From Sporolituus thermophilus DSM 23256 (GTDB lineage: Bacteria; Bacillota; Negativicutes; Sporomusales; Thermosinaceae), in assembly GCF_900102435.1 (NCBI RefSeq), contig NZ_FNBU01000023.1, positions 1 through 41,787 of the forward strand: a stretch of DNA of 41,787 nucleotides, in the 5' to 3' direction. The notes below the pieces were generated by a model. That model did no database searches. It was given only the letters and a program-made list of their open reading frames with translations, and was not told where the DNA came from. Below, one piece after another: positions 7,389-14,363 of the stretch. Numbering within the stretch: the stretch's first letter is position 1; each line of letters begins with the position of its first letter. The position numbers and the translations under genes are program-made.

Positions 7389-8024
7389 ATGAATCTACTC
7401 TTTTGGCGTAAGGATAAAGACGATGCGCGGCACGAGCAGCTGGCGGCGCAGCTGACAGCGATCCAGGACGGCTTGGCCAACTTGAGCGAGCGGCTGGCGG
7501 CCGACGCGGACGAGTGGCAGGAAATAAGCGATCAGCTGGCCAAACTGGCCCGGCTGCAATATAAGTCAAGCCAGGAAATAACCGGCAGGCTGGCCGATGT
7601 GGACCAGCGCCTGGCGGCACTGGCGGCCGCCCAGGCCGAAACCGTGGTGCGGGAGGAAACATTACAGTCGCTTGCTTGGCAGCGGCAATACTTAGTTGAT
7701 ATATTATTGCAGCAACTTGACGAATTGGATCGGGCCTGCGCCGGACTAAACGGCGAGACAGGCGCTGCCTGGCGTGAGCTGCTGACGACCTGGGCCGAGC
7801 GGCTGGTGGCCGCGCTGGAGGCGGTCGGCCTTTATGAACTAAACGTTACCGGCCAAACATTCGACCCTGCGGTGGCGAACGCGGTCGGCAGCATTCGCCG
7901 CCGGCAGCCAACACAAGGCACCGTGCCATATGAAGTGGCCGAGGTGGTCAGGCGCGGTTTTCGGGACGGCGCCGGCCGAGTGGTGCGCAAGGCGGAAGTA
8001 ATTACCTATCAGGAGGGGGAATGA
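7389..8024 (+). CDS. grpE: GrpE-like nucleotide exchange factor
   Basis: 211 residues. A long charged coiled coil (~10-120; heptads such as LAAQLTAIQDGLANLSERLA) is followed by a small beta domain ending EVVRRGFRDGAGRVVRKAEV, the GrpE signature. GrpE dimers release ADP from Hsp70. The ATG at 7389 follows AGGAAGG. It is the first gene of a grpE-hsp70-J operon, with four bases between its stop and the next ATG. The N-terminus MNLLFWRKDK is shorter and more basic than that of housekeeping GrpE. There is no hrcA nearby, so this is probably a second, dedicated set. Confidence 0.8.
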   Translation: MNLLFWRKDKDDARHEQLAAQLTAIQDGLANLSERLAADADEWQEISDQLAKLARLQYKSSQEITGRLADVDQRLAALAAAQAETVVREETLQSLAWQRQYLVDILLQQLDELDRACAGLNGETGAAWRELLTTWAERLVAALEAVGLYELNVTGQTFDPAVANAVGSIRRRQPTQGTVPYEVAEVVRRGFRDGAGRVVRKAEVITYQEGE

Positions 8025-8028
8025 GCAC

Positions 8029-9888
8029 ATGACCAATCAGGCGCGCCCGATTGTGGGCATTGATCTTGGTACAACCAACTCGGCGGTCGCCTATATCAAT
8101 AACGGCAAACCGGAGATTATCCCATCGCCGCATGGGCAGCGCATCATCCCCTCGGTAGTAATGATCGGCCTGGATGGCAAGGTGCATGTTGGCGAAACGG
8201 CCCGGGCGGCGCAGATCGCCATGCCTGACCGGGTCGTCGCCGCCGTCAAGCGCAAAATGGGTTCGACCGAGCCGGTCATGATGGCGGGCCAGGCGTTTTT
8301 GCCCCAGGAAATTTCGGCGATGATCTTACGCGAACTCAAAAGTTATGTCGATGCTAAATTCGGCCCCGGCGAAAAAGAGGCGGTCATCACCGTGCCGGCT
8401 TATTTTACCGACGAGCAGCGTCGGGCGACAAAGCAGGCCGGTGAACTGGCCGGCTTTATCGTCGAGCGGATTATTAATGAGCCGACGGCGGCGGCCATGG
8501 CATTTGGCCTGGAGCGGCTGGAGGAAGATAAGCACATCCTCGTGTATGACCTGGGCGGCGGCACGTTTGACGTGTCGATTGTGGAAATGATGAGCGGCGT
8601 TTTAGAGGTGAAGGCCTCGGCCGGCAACAACCATTTGGGCGGGGAAGATTTTGACTGGCGGCTGGTCGGCTGGCTGGCCGACAAAATCCGCAAAGCCCAC
8701 GGCGTCGATCCCATGAAGGACCTGCGCGCCAAAAGCCTGCTCAAAGAGCAGGCCGAGCGCATCAAAAAAGAGCTGTCAACCGTCGACAAAGTCGAAATCC
8801 ACCTGCCGCTGGTCACAATGAAAAACGACCAGCCGGTCGGGCTATCGACAACCATCACCAAACGCGAGTTTGTCGCCCTGATCGACGATCTGCTGGCGGA
8901 AACAATTGCCTGTGTGCGGCAGGTACTGGCCGATGCCGGCCTTGCTCCCGGCGACATTCACGACGTTCTGCTGGTCGGCGGTTCTACCCGTATCCCCAGG
9001 GTGCGGGAATTGATTACTGAATTTTTCAAAAAGGAGCCGCGCTGCGATATTCATCCGGACGAAGCCGTGGCGCTGGGGGCGGCCGTGCAGGCCGGGCTCA
9101 AGGCAGGGCTACTGGCCGACAGCGGCATGGTTGTCACCGATGTCGCGCCGTTCTCGCTAGGCGTCGCCGTTATTGGCGAGTACCGCGGCGAGATGCGAAG
9201 CGGCGTATTTCACGCGATCATTCCGCGCAACACGACCGTGCCGGTGACGCGGACCCACCGGTTTTACACCGCCGCGCCGGGCCAGACGGAAGCGGAGATT
9301 GAGATTTATCAGGGCGAGCATGAACTGGTTAAACATAACCATTGCCTTGGCAAGTTCAGGCTGAAGGGAATTCCACCCAACTGGCAGGAGAGCCAGCCCA
9401 TCGACGTGACTTATCGCTACAACCTTAACGGCATCTTGGAAGTCACGGCCAAATGCGTGACCAACAATAAGGAAGCCAGCCTGACCGTGCATGATGCCTT
9501 GGAGCGGGATTCCGCGCAGGCGTTTCAGCAGAGTTTGGACAAGCTGCGGGCGCTGTATGAAAATGCACCGGCGGCTGCGGACGACGTGAACGACGAATTT
9601 GATGATGAGGACTGGCTGGACGATCTCGACGCTACGGATGGCGACGACGATGAAAATGACGGCGAGCCCGCGGTACGTACGTGCGACCAGTTGAAAAGCG
9701 AAATCGGGCTGATGCTTATCGAACTGGAGGAGCTCGGCCGCACCGGCGACGAACTGACGCGGCGCAAACTCAAGAAACTGGAGCAAAAACTGGTGCAGGC
9801 CAGTCAAGGCGATGATGCGGCGGTGCTACAGCAGGCGATTGACGAGGCGATAGATGCGCTCATTGACCTCAAACTGCGGGAGGAATAG
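8029..9888 (+). CDS. Hsp70 family chaperone (DnaK-like)
   Basis: 619 residues. The ATPase domain shows the phosphate-1 motif VGIDLGTTNSAVAYI (~10), IINEPTAAAMAFGLE, DLGGGTFDVSIVE and the adenosine motif LLVGGSTRIPRVREL. The substrate-binding beta domain follows (~380-500). Between ~519 and 547 lies an unusual run rich in Asp and Glu (for example DDEDWLDDLDATDGDDDEND), then a helical tail. The acidic linker and the divergent lid separate it from housekeeping DnaK and suggest a specialised chaperone. It works with the adjacent GrpE and J-like protein. A fragment of the same gene survives at 275-365. Confidence 0.92.
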   Translation: MTNQARPIVGIDLGTTNSAVAYINNGKPEIIPSPHGQRIIPSVVMIGLDGKVHVGETARAAQIAMPDRVVAAVKRKMGSTEPVMMAGQAFLPQEISAMILRELKSYVDAKFGPGEKEAVITVPAYFTDEQRRATKQAGELAGFIVERIINEPTAAAMAFGLERLEEDKHILVYDLGGGTFDVSIVEMMSGVLEVKASAGNNHLGGEDFDWRLVGWLADKIRKAHGVDPMKDLRAKSLLKEQAERIKKELSTVDKVEIHLPLVTMKNDQPVGLSTTITKREFVALIDDLLAETIACVRQVLADAGLAPGDIHDVLLVGGSTRIPRVRELITEFFKKEPRCDIHPDEAVALGAAVQAGLKAGLLADSGMVVTDVAPFSLGVAVIGEYRGEMRSGVFHAIIPRNTTVPVTRTHRFYTAAPGQTEAEIEIYQGEHELVKHNHCLGKFRLKGIPPNWQESQPIDVTYRYNLNGILEVTAKCVTNNKEASLTVHDALERDSAQAFQQSLDKLRALYENAPAAADDVNDEFDDEDWLDDLDATDGDDDENDGEPAVRTCDQLKSEIGLMLIELEELGRTGDELTRRKLKKLEQKLVQASQGDDAAVLQQAIDEAIDALIDLKLREE

Positions 9889-9890
9889 GA

Positions 9891-11228
9891 ATGGCGAAGC
9901 AGGAAAGCCTTTTCTTTGACGAACTTGCCGGTGCCGACGAGCCGGCCGAACAAAGCGGGCAGGCAAAGACGAAGGCCGCAGGCCGGCCGCGCCGGCGCCG
10001 TAAGAAAGCCAACCGCGAGGTCGAGGACTACTACGCGCTGCTTGGCGTTGACGCCGCTGCCGACATGCCGGCGCTCAAACGCGCCTACATTGCCAAAACC
10101 AAAGAATTTCCGCCGGAAACCCATCCGGAAGAGTTTCAGAAAATTCGTGTAGCATATGACGTTTTACGCGATCCGGAGCGGCGCAAAGAGTACGATATCC
10201 TGCGCCAATACGGGGAAACGGTGGAGGATTTGCTGCGGGAGGCGACCAGTAAGCCGACAATTAACCGCAATACCATTAATCTGCTCAAACGGGCGGTGGA
10301 CATTGACCCGGACAATCGCAAAGCCCGCTCGGCCTTGGCGTTTGCCTATTTTGCGACCGACCGGCCCCAGGAAGCGTACGGACAATTCTACCATATGCGC
10401 CGCCGCGCCCGTCCGGACGAATTGCCCAAGTTATGGTGCGATCTAGTTGCCATGCTGGTGCAGACCAATCGGACGGCGGAAGCGCTGGCCGAAGCCAAGC
10501 GGTTTCTTGCCACCTATCCCCGGGCGGCGGCCGCGGCCTGGGATACGCTATTGGAGGCGTATGAGCTGGCGGGACGGGAACAAGAACTGCTGGCCGATAT
10601 TGAACAATTAATCCGGGAACTAACGGAGCCGGTGGTGGAGGATATTGCCTTGTACAGCGCCTGGCTTAGTCTAGCGGAGGCGCTTGACCAACCGGCGAAA
10701 GCGGCCAAGGCGGAAGGGGCCGCGCGCAAGTTTATCAAGTCGTTTGGCGACGCGACGGCGCGGAGCTATATTGTTGATTACCTGCGGCAGGAATACCAGG
10801 ATTTTTATGACAACACCGACTTCGCTATTGCCAAGCGATTGGTCGATTTGGCGCTGGTTGCCGACAAGAACAATGCGGAACTCAAGCAATTGTCGCAGCG
10901 CCTGCAGCTTCTCAGCGGCATAGGCAAGGAATTCGAGCGGGCCAGCAGCGACGACCGGCTGTTTTCGCCGGTTATATTGGACGCAATGCGCTGGTTTCAT
11001 GAAGAATTCGATCTTTTAACAGATTTTAAGGATTCTCTATTAACAATGGCGAGCGAACAATATCTGTCCGATACGCCTATGTTTAATGAACTTTACGCCG
11101 CCGGGATCGTGTATCTAAAGAAAAAGTATCCATGTTTATACCGCTACTATCAAGAGCGGTGGCAAGAACTCTTTAAACAAAAAACCGCCGGCTTAAACCG
11201 CGACGAACGGCGCAGCCTGCGGCTTTAG
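9891..11228 (+). CDS. J-like domain protein with TPR-type helical repeats, HPD motif absent
   Basis: 445 residues. A basic N-terminal tail (GRPRRRRKKANRE) precedes a J-like domain at ~46-107 (DYYALLGVDAAADMPALKRA and RVAYDVLRDPERRKEYDILR). Where a J domain has His-Pro-Asp, this one reads FPPETHPEEF. HPD is the motif that stimulates Hsp70 ATPase, so the contact must differ or be lost. The rest is helical with TPR-like pairs (KARSALAFAYFATDRPQEAY). It starts 3 bases after the hsp70 stop and is the last gene of the operon. Its final 550 bases are duplicated at 412-964. Confidence 0.82.
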   Translation: MAKQESLFFDELAGADEPAEQSGQAKTKAAGRPRRRRKKANREVEDYYALLGVDAAADMPALKRAYIAKTKEFPPETHPEEFQKIRVAYDVLRDPERRKEYDILRQYGETVEDLLREATSKPTINRNTINLLKRAVDIDPDNRKARSALAFAYFATDRPQEAYGQFYHMRRRARPDELPKLWCDLVAMLVQTNRTAEALAEAKRFLATYPRAAAAAWDTLLEAYELAGREQELLADIEQLIRELTEPVVEDIALYSAWLSLAEALDQPAKAAKAEGAARKFIKSFGDATARSYIVDYLRQEYQDFYDNTDFAIAKRLVDLALVADKNNAELKQLSQRLQLLSGIGKEFERASSDDRLFSPVILDAMRWFHEEFDLLTDFKDSLLTMASEQYLSDTPMFNELYAAGIVYLKKKYPCLYRYYQERWQELFKQKTAGLNRDERRSLRL

Positions 11229-11268
11229 GGGTCTGGCTTGACTTGTTTTTAAAATTGACTTATTTTTG
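11228..11268 (+). repeat. ~40-bp module-boundary repeat, copy 5
   Basis: GGGGTCTGGCTTGACTTG followed by the second box TTGACTTATTTTTG. Its first G is the last base of the J-like gene's stop codon. Confidence 0.9.
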
Positions 11269-11466
11269 CGCAAGACATATGTGCGGTATGAAATGAAAAA
11301 GACGGCTATAGATATGCCGTCTTTTGGTATAATATGGCCAGGAGTATTTTTCCAGAAGGAAGGGCTTGACATGTACCATACCGATTCAGCCGATATCCGT
11401 TGGAAGCAGCGGTATCAGAATTTTGCCAAAGCGGTCGCCCAGCTGACCGAGTTCGTCGAAAAGGAT
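11269..11466 (+). repeat. 198-bp direct duplication, left copy
   Basis: It contains a terminator, an extended -10 promoter, a ribosome site and the first 32 codons of a HEPN gene. It matches 12104-12302 with only a handful of differences. The PemK/DUF2281 module lies between the two copies. Confidence 0.9.
11301..11333 (+). terminator. Terminator merged with an extended -10 promoter, left copy
   Basis: GACGGC/GCCGTC with a 9-base loop, then CTTTTGGTATAAT. It could end transcription from the Hsp70 operon and restart it for the HEPN gene. Confidence 0.7.
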
Positions 11467-11547
11467 AAGGCCTGGCTCATTTCATTTCTCAGACTTTATA
11501 ATGTTGATAATTCGCTCGACTACTTCCCGCATTTTAGAACGCGTTAA
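11371..11547 (+). pseudogene. Truncated HEPN (nucleotidyltransferase substrate-binding) gene
   Basis: The first 32 codons match the intact HEPN gene at 12207 (SADIRWKQRYQNFAKAVAQL). At 11466 the sequence switches to the 3' flank of the minus-strand PemK gene, and the frame runs on for ~26 unrelated codons. The HEPN core and its RX4H motif are missing, so the product cannot be a HEPN RNase. The promoter and ribosome site are intact, so a short peptide might still be made, converging on the PemK gene. Confidence 0.85.
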
Positions 11548-11820
11548 TGAGCCAATACGATATAAAATAATATTATGATCAGCGGTAAATAAACGGTTTG
11601 GCCTGATATTGCTGCTTCTGTTAAGTTTGCCATCGCGCATGTCTTGATCGGTAAAAGCTATGGCATAATCATCGCTAACATTCTGACTGGTAATTTGACA
11701 TAGGATTAAATCATCACCTTTAAGCGAAGCGACTACCAATGCAGGCCGACGTTTTGCCTGAGTTAAATCGGAAAAGGGGAAGGGGACGACAACTACATCA
11801 CCTTTTACAAATCGGCCCAT
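11482..11820 (-). CDS. PemK/MazF-family endoribonuclease toxin
   Basis: 112 residues with family hallmarks: VKGDVVVVPFPFSDLTQAKR near the N-terminus, RPALVVAS, and a late LFTADHNIILYRIGSLT segment. MazF-type toxins cut single-stranded RNA at short motifs and halt translation. It overlaps the upstream antitoxin gene by 16 bases, so the two are translated together. Its 3' end converges on the truncated HEPN copy. Confidence 0.9.
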   Translation of the reverse strand: MGRFVKGDVVVVPFPFSDLTQAKRRPALVVASLKGDDLILCQITSQNVSDDYAIAFTDQDMRDGKLNRSSNIRPNRLFTADHNIILYRIGSLTRSKMREVVERIINIIKSEK

Positions 11821-11999
11821 GCGTCATCTTCCTCTTGCCGTAGCCAATCTTTTGCCAAAACACTCTCGCTTAACAGGGCTGAAGAAAACTTTTCTTGGGC
11901 AGTTTTTGCCTTTAGGAAACGGATAAAATCCAATACTTCGGCTAGAATTGGTTCAGACACATTTTCTAATTCCTTAAGTAAAATTTCTTTATGCAGCAT
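11805..11999 (-). CDS. DUF2281-like antitoxin of the PemK module
   Basis: 64 residues (LHKEILLKELENVSEPILAE, then VLDFIRFLKAKTAQ). This resembles the short DUF2281 proteins often paired with PemK or VapC toxins. The acidic tail ending EEDDAWADL probably wraps the toxin. There is no obvious DNA-binding domain, so autoregulation may need another factor. It is the first gene of the minus-strand pair. Confidence 0.75.
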   Translation of the reverse strand: MLHKEILLKELENVSEPILAEVLDFIRFLKAKTAQEKFSSALLSESVLAKDWLRQEEDDAWADL

Positions 12000-12057
12000 T
12001 TACCGTCACTCCTACCGTTTAATAATTTGGAGATACCGTTATATTTTGATTAATATT

Positions 12058-12066
12058 ATTATATCA
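12058..12066 (-). promoter_or_regulatory. Extended -10 of the PemK module
   Basis: The minus strand reads TGATATAAT about 60 bases before the antitoxin start. No strong -35 box is visible. Confidence 0.5.
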
Positions 12067-12103
12067 TACTGCGCCCCAAAATCGAAAATCGCAGGCGTTT
12101 TGA

Positions 12104-12302
12104 CGCAAGACATATGTGCGGTATGAAATGAAAAAGACGGCTATAGGTATGCCGTCTTTTGGTATAATATGGCCAGGAGTATTTTCCGGAAGGAAGGGCT
12201 TGAAGCATGTACCGTACCGATTCAGCCGATATCCGTTGGAGGCAGCGGTATCAGAATTTTGCCAAAGCGGTCGCCCAGCTGACCGAGTTCGTCGAAAAGG
12301 AT
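12104..12302 (+). repeat. 198-bp direct duplication, right copy
   Basis: It matches 11269-11466 and continues into an intact HEPN gene, so this is the parental or complete end of the duplication. Confidence 0.9.
12136..12168 (+). terminator. Terminator merged with an extended -10 promoter, right copy
   Basis: GACGGC/GCCGTC stem, T-run and TGGTATAAT. The -10 is 39 bases upstream of the intact HEPN gene and should drive it. Confidence 0.7.
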
Positions 12303-12620
12303 GAACTGAACAAGTTTGAAGTACAAGGCCTGATCCAGTGTTTTGAGTATACCTTTGAACTTGCCTGGAAAACGGCGAAAGATTATTTGGAAGCTCAGGG
12401 ATTTGTGGTAAAAAGTCCCCGGCAGGCGCTTCAAACGGCTTTCCAGGCAGGGCTTATTGCCGACGGTCACACTTGGATTGATGCTCTTGAAAAGCGCAAG
12501 CTGATGGCCCATACGTATAATGAAGGTTTGGCGAGAGAAGCTGAAGGCCTAATTCGCGCAAAATATTATCCGGTTATAAAAGCGCTTTACCATGAATTGG
12601 CGAGGTTATATAATGGCTGA
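12207..12620 (+). CDS. HEPN-type nucleotidyltransferase substrate-binding protein (HI0074 family)
   Basis: 137 residues, helical, with the family motifs IQCFEYTFELAWKTAKDYLE and the HEPN RX4H motif in KRKLMAHTYNE. In HEPN/MNT modules the HEPN protein is an RNase-type toxin, and the MNT partner silences it by nucleotidylation near this motif. It overlaps the following MNT gene by 8 bases, so HEPN comes first here, the reverse of the 13675-14363 pair. The partner is damaged by an internal deletion, which makes this an apparently intact toxin gene without a normal antitoxin. Confidence 0.88.
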   Translation: MYRTDSADIRWRQRYQNFAKAVAQLTEFVEKDELNKFEVQGLIQCFEYTFELAWKTAKDYLEAQGFVVKSPRQALQTAFQAGLIADGHTWIDALEKRKLMAHTYNEGLAREAEGLIRAKYYPVIKALYHELARLYNG

Positions 12621-12820
12621 TAAATGCTTTGGCTTGACCCGTTCGGATATGGCGTATATCGTGTCGGTAATCCAAGAATTTCCCGAGATAAAAAAAGCGG
12701 CCATTTTCGGCTCACGGGCTAAGGGAAACTACAAGCCAGGCTCAGATGTGGATATCGCCGCTGAAAGAACATATCGACCGGGTTGGGAAAATAATCTTTG
12801 AACGGGGTCTACAGGCTTGA
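12613..12820 (+). pseudogene. MNT-type nucleotidyltransferase with an internal deletion
   Basis: The N-terminal half is normal: AAIFGSRAKGNYKPGSDVDI carries the GS and first two Asp of the polymerase-beta fold. Directly after DVDIA the frame changes, ending at 12801. In another frame the native C-terminus is still readable from 12761 (LKEHIDRVGKIIFERG) and stops at 12820 inside repeat copy 6. Compared with the ~100-residue family length, roughly 40 codons, including the third catalytic Asp region, have been deleted out of frame. Confidence 0.82.
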
Positions 12821-12847
12821 CTTATTTTAAAAATTGACTTATTTTTG
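12804..12847 (+). repeat. ~40-bp module-boundary repeat, copy 6
   Basis: GGGGTCTACAGGCTTGACTT, an A-rich spacer and a second TTGACTTATTTTTG. It gave the MNT gene its original last codons (GLQA, stop). With the ~110 bases after it, it matches copy 1 and its right flank. Confidence 0.9.
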
Positions 12848-12910
12848 TTTGATACTGAAATGCATCGACGTCGGCATATATTGCTGTTACCAAGTGAATG
12901 GCGTCGAGAG
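12822..12910 (-). pseudogene. 3' remnant of a PIN-domain toxin gene, second copy
   Basis: On the minus strand it encodes DAIHLVTAIYADVDAFQYQT and stops within the repeat. It is the C-terminal end of a PIN domain; the remainder of the gene is missing. It is slightly longer than the twin at 986-1057. Confidence 0.65.
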
Positions 12911-12922
12911 GGATGATTTTGC

Positions 12923-12961
12923 TTTACTTTTAGTATTATTCTGGAATAATATAAAAGTAAA
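12923..12961. promoter_or_regulatory. Palindromic operator, second copy
   Basis: Identical in both arms to the dyad at 1075-1113. It lies upstream of the abrB remnant and vapC. If the remaining intact AbrB (1143-1385) binds it, that protein could repress this vapC in trans. Confidence 0.55.
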
Positions 12962-12994
12962 ACAATAATTGCTTATAGGAGGTCAACAACCAAG

Positions 12995-13192
12995 AGCGAG
13001 ATTAGGCGAAAATATAAAATTGACAAAGCAAGCTATGTTCGTATTATCCAGCTTGAAGACGGCGTTAAACTGGTTCCGGTTAGTCAAGGAGGGATAGCTT
13101 CTTTGAAGGGTGTTGTTAAGGTGGACGGTGAACAGGATTTTAAGGCCATTCGCAAACAGGTGATGGAGGCCCGTTATAATGAAGATCATTGA
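12995..13192 (+). pseudogene. AbrB antitoxin gene lacking its 5' end
   Basis: From the codons for SEIRRKYKIDKASYVRIIQL onward it is near-identical to the intact gene at 1143. The ~54 bases covering the start and first 16 codons are replaced by 12 unrelated bases, and no ATG, GTG or TTG is in frame behind the ribosome site. The native C-terminus QVMEARYNEDH is preserved and overlaps the vapC start by 14 bases. The DNA-binding strand is gone. Confidence 0.85.
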
Positions 13193-13595
13193 TGCCAATG
13201 TTATCTTAAGGTACCTTACCAACGATGTTCCGGATCAGGCGAAACGGGTTGAGAAATTACTTGAAAAAGTAGAAGCGGGAGATGAAGATGTCTTTCTTCC
13301 TGATATTATCCTAGCCGATATAATATGGATACTTGAGGGATATTATAAACAACCAAGAGAGCGGATTCGGGATTGGATTACTACATTACTGAGCTTGCGA
13401 GGACTGAAGTTTTCAGATAAAAACATTGCGTTGGATGCCTTGGATATTTATGTTGATAAAGGTATCGATTGGTCGGATGCGTTTACAGCCAGCCAAATGA
13501 TAAACCGAGGAATTGCTGAGATATATTCATTTGATAAGCACTTCGATCGAATTGCTAATATTACTAGAGTTGAGCCATTAGGGGATCAGGCTTGA
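13179..13595 (+). CDS. vapC: PIN-domain ribonuclease toxin (VapC-type) beside a broken antitoxin
   Basis: 138 residues with PIN Asp residues in MKIIDANVILRYLTNDVPDQ, DIILADIIWIL, DWSDAFTASQM and YSFDKHFDR. It overlaps the end of the abrB remnant, the classical coupled arrangement, but that antitoxin has no start. The toxin frame is intact. Its C-terminus after TRVEP (LGDQA) and its stop come from repeat copy 7, while the homologue at 1426-1845 stops at TRVTP. It may be kept silent in trans by the AbrB at 1143-1385 or be poorly expressed. Confidence 0.87.
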   Translation: MKIIDANVILRYLTNDVPDQAKRVEKLLEKVEAGDEDVFLPDIILADIIWILEGYYKQPRERIRDWITTLLSLRGLKFSDKNIALDALDIYVDKGIDWSDAFTASQMINRGIAEIYSFDKHFDRIANITRVEPLGDQA

Positions 13596-13621
13596 CTTAT
13601 TTGAAAAATTGACTTATTTTG
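13581..13621 (+). repeat. ~40-bp module-boundary repeat, copy 7
   Basis: GGGGATCAGGCTTGACTTAT, then GAAAAATTGACTTATTTTG. It supplies the vapC stop codon. Confidence 0.9.
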
Positions 13622-13674
13622 CCCTGGCCCTGGGAGGCAGCTCGAAGTAAAAAACCGCGGGAGGTTGGCTATAG

Positions 13675-13983
13675 ATGTGCAATGTCGATAATAGAGAGCA
13701 GCTATTGTTAATGGTCAAAAAAATAGTAACCCATGCTTTTGCCGGCCAACCGGTGCGGATCTATTTATTTGGCTCTTGGGCACGCGGCGAAGAACGGCCA
13801 TCATCGGACATTGATATTGCGATCGACCACAATGGCTGCGTGGCACGTAGCGTTTTTGCCAATGCGCGCGAAATGCTGGACGAAGCGCCAGTGCCGTACC
13901 GTGTGGACCTGGTCGACTTGACGACGGCTACGCCAGAGCTTGTGGCTAAAGTGAGAGATGAGGGGATACTGTGGCAAGATTGA
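13675..13983 (+). CDS. MNT-type nucleotidyltransferase antitoxin
   Basis: 102 residues, full length for minimal nucleotidyltransferases. The signature is complete: IYLFGSWARGEERPSSDIDI gives GS and the first two Asp, and the third Asp is in YRVDLVDLTT. These proteins transfer AMP or other nucleotides onto the HEPN partner and detoxify it. The ATG at 13675 has GGGAGG about 10 bases upstream. It overlaps the following HEPN gene by 13 bases. Confidence 0.88.
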   Translation: MCNVDNREQLLLMVKKIVTHAFAGQPVRIYLFGSWARGEERPSSDIDIAIDHNGCVARSVFANAREMLDEAPVPYRVDLVDLTTATPELVAKVRDEGILWQD

Positions 13984-14363
13984 ATGAGCGGCTTGAGCTG
14001 GCAGCAAAAGCGTTAGCCAGATTTGATGAAACGTTGGCGATTGACAAGGCGACGCCGATTGAGCGCGATGCCGCAATTCAGCGGTTTGAATTTACGTTTG
14101 AGGCTGTGTGGAAGGCGGCTAAGGACTACCTGTTTGAGCAGGAAGGGATTGACGCCGCATCACCTAAAGGCGTGATCCGGCATTGTCGGGAAGTAGGTAT
14201 TTTGACTGCCAAAGAAGCCCAGGAAGCGCTAACCATGACTGATGACCGCAATTTAACAGTTCATACTTATAATGAGCCGTTAGCGGCAGCTATATATAGC
14301 CGGTTGCCGGCATACCGCGATATTTTAGCGAATTGGCTTGCGCGCTTGCGGGGGCAGGCTTGA
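13971..14363 (+). CDS. HEPN-type nucleotidyltransferase substrate-binding protein (HI0074 family)
   Basis: 130 residues with IQRFEFTFEAVWKAAKDYLF and the RX4H motif in DDRNLTVHTYNE. It starts at a GTG inside the MNT gene, which implies coupled translation. It forms an intact HEPN/MNT pair with the upstream gene, in the opposite gene order to 12207-12820. The last residues GQA and the stop are from repeat copy 8. Confidence 0.87.
   Translation: MARLNERLELAAKALARFDETLAIDKATPIERDAAIQRFEFTFEAVWKAAKDYLFEQEGIDAASPKGVIRHCREVGILTAKEAQEALTMTDDRNLTVHTYNEPLAAAIYSRLPAYRDILANWLARLRGQA

Noticed and set aside
8091-9807. Long minus-strand open frames opposite hsp70
   Set aside because: They mirror the GC-rich codon pattern of hsp70, have no ribosome sites, and their compositions are low-complexity.
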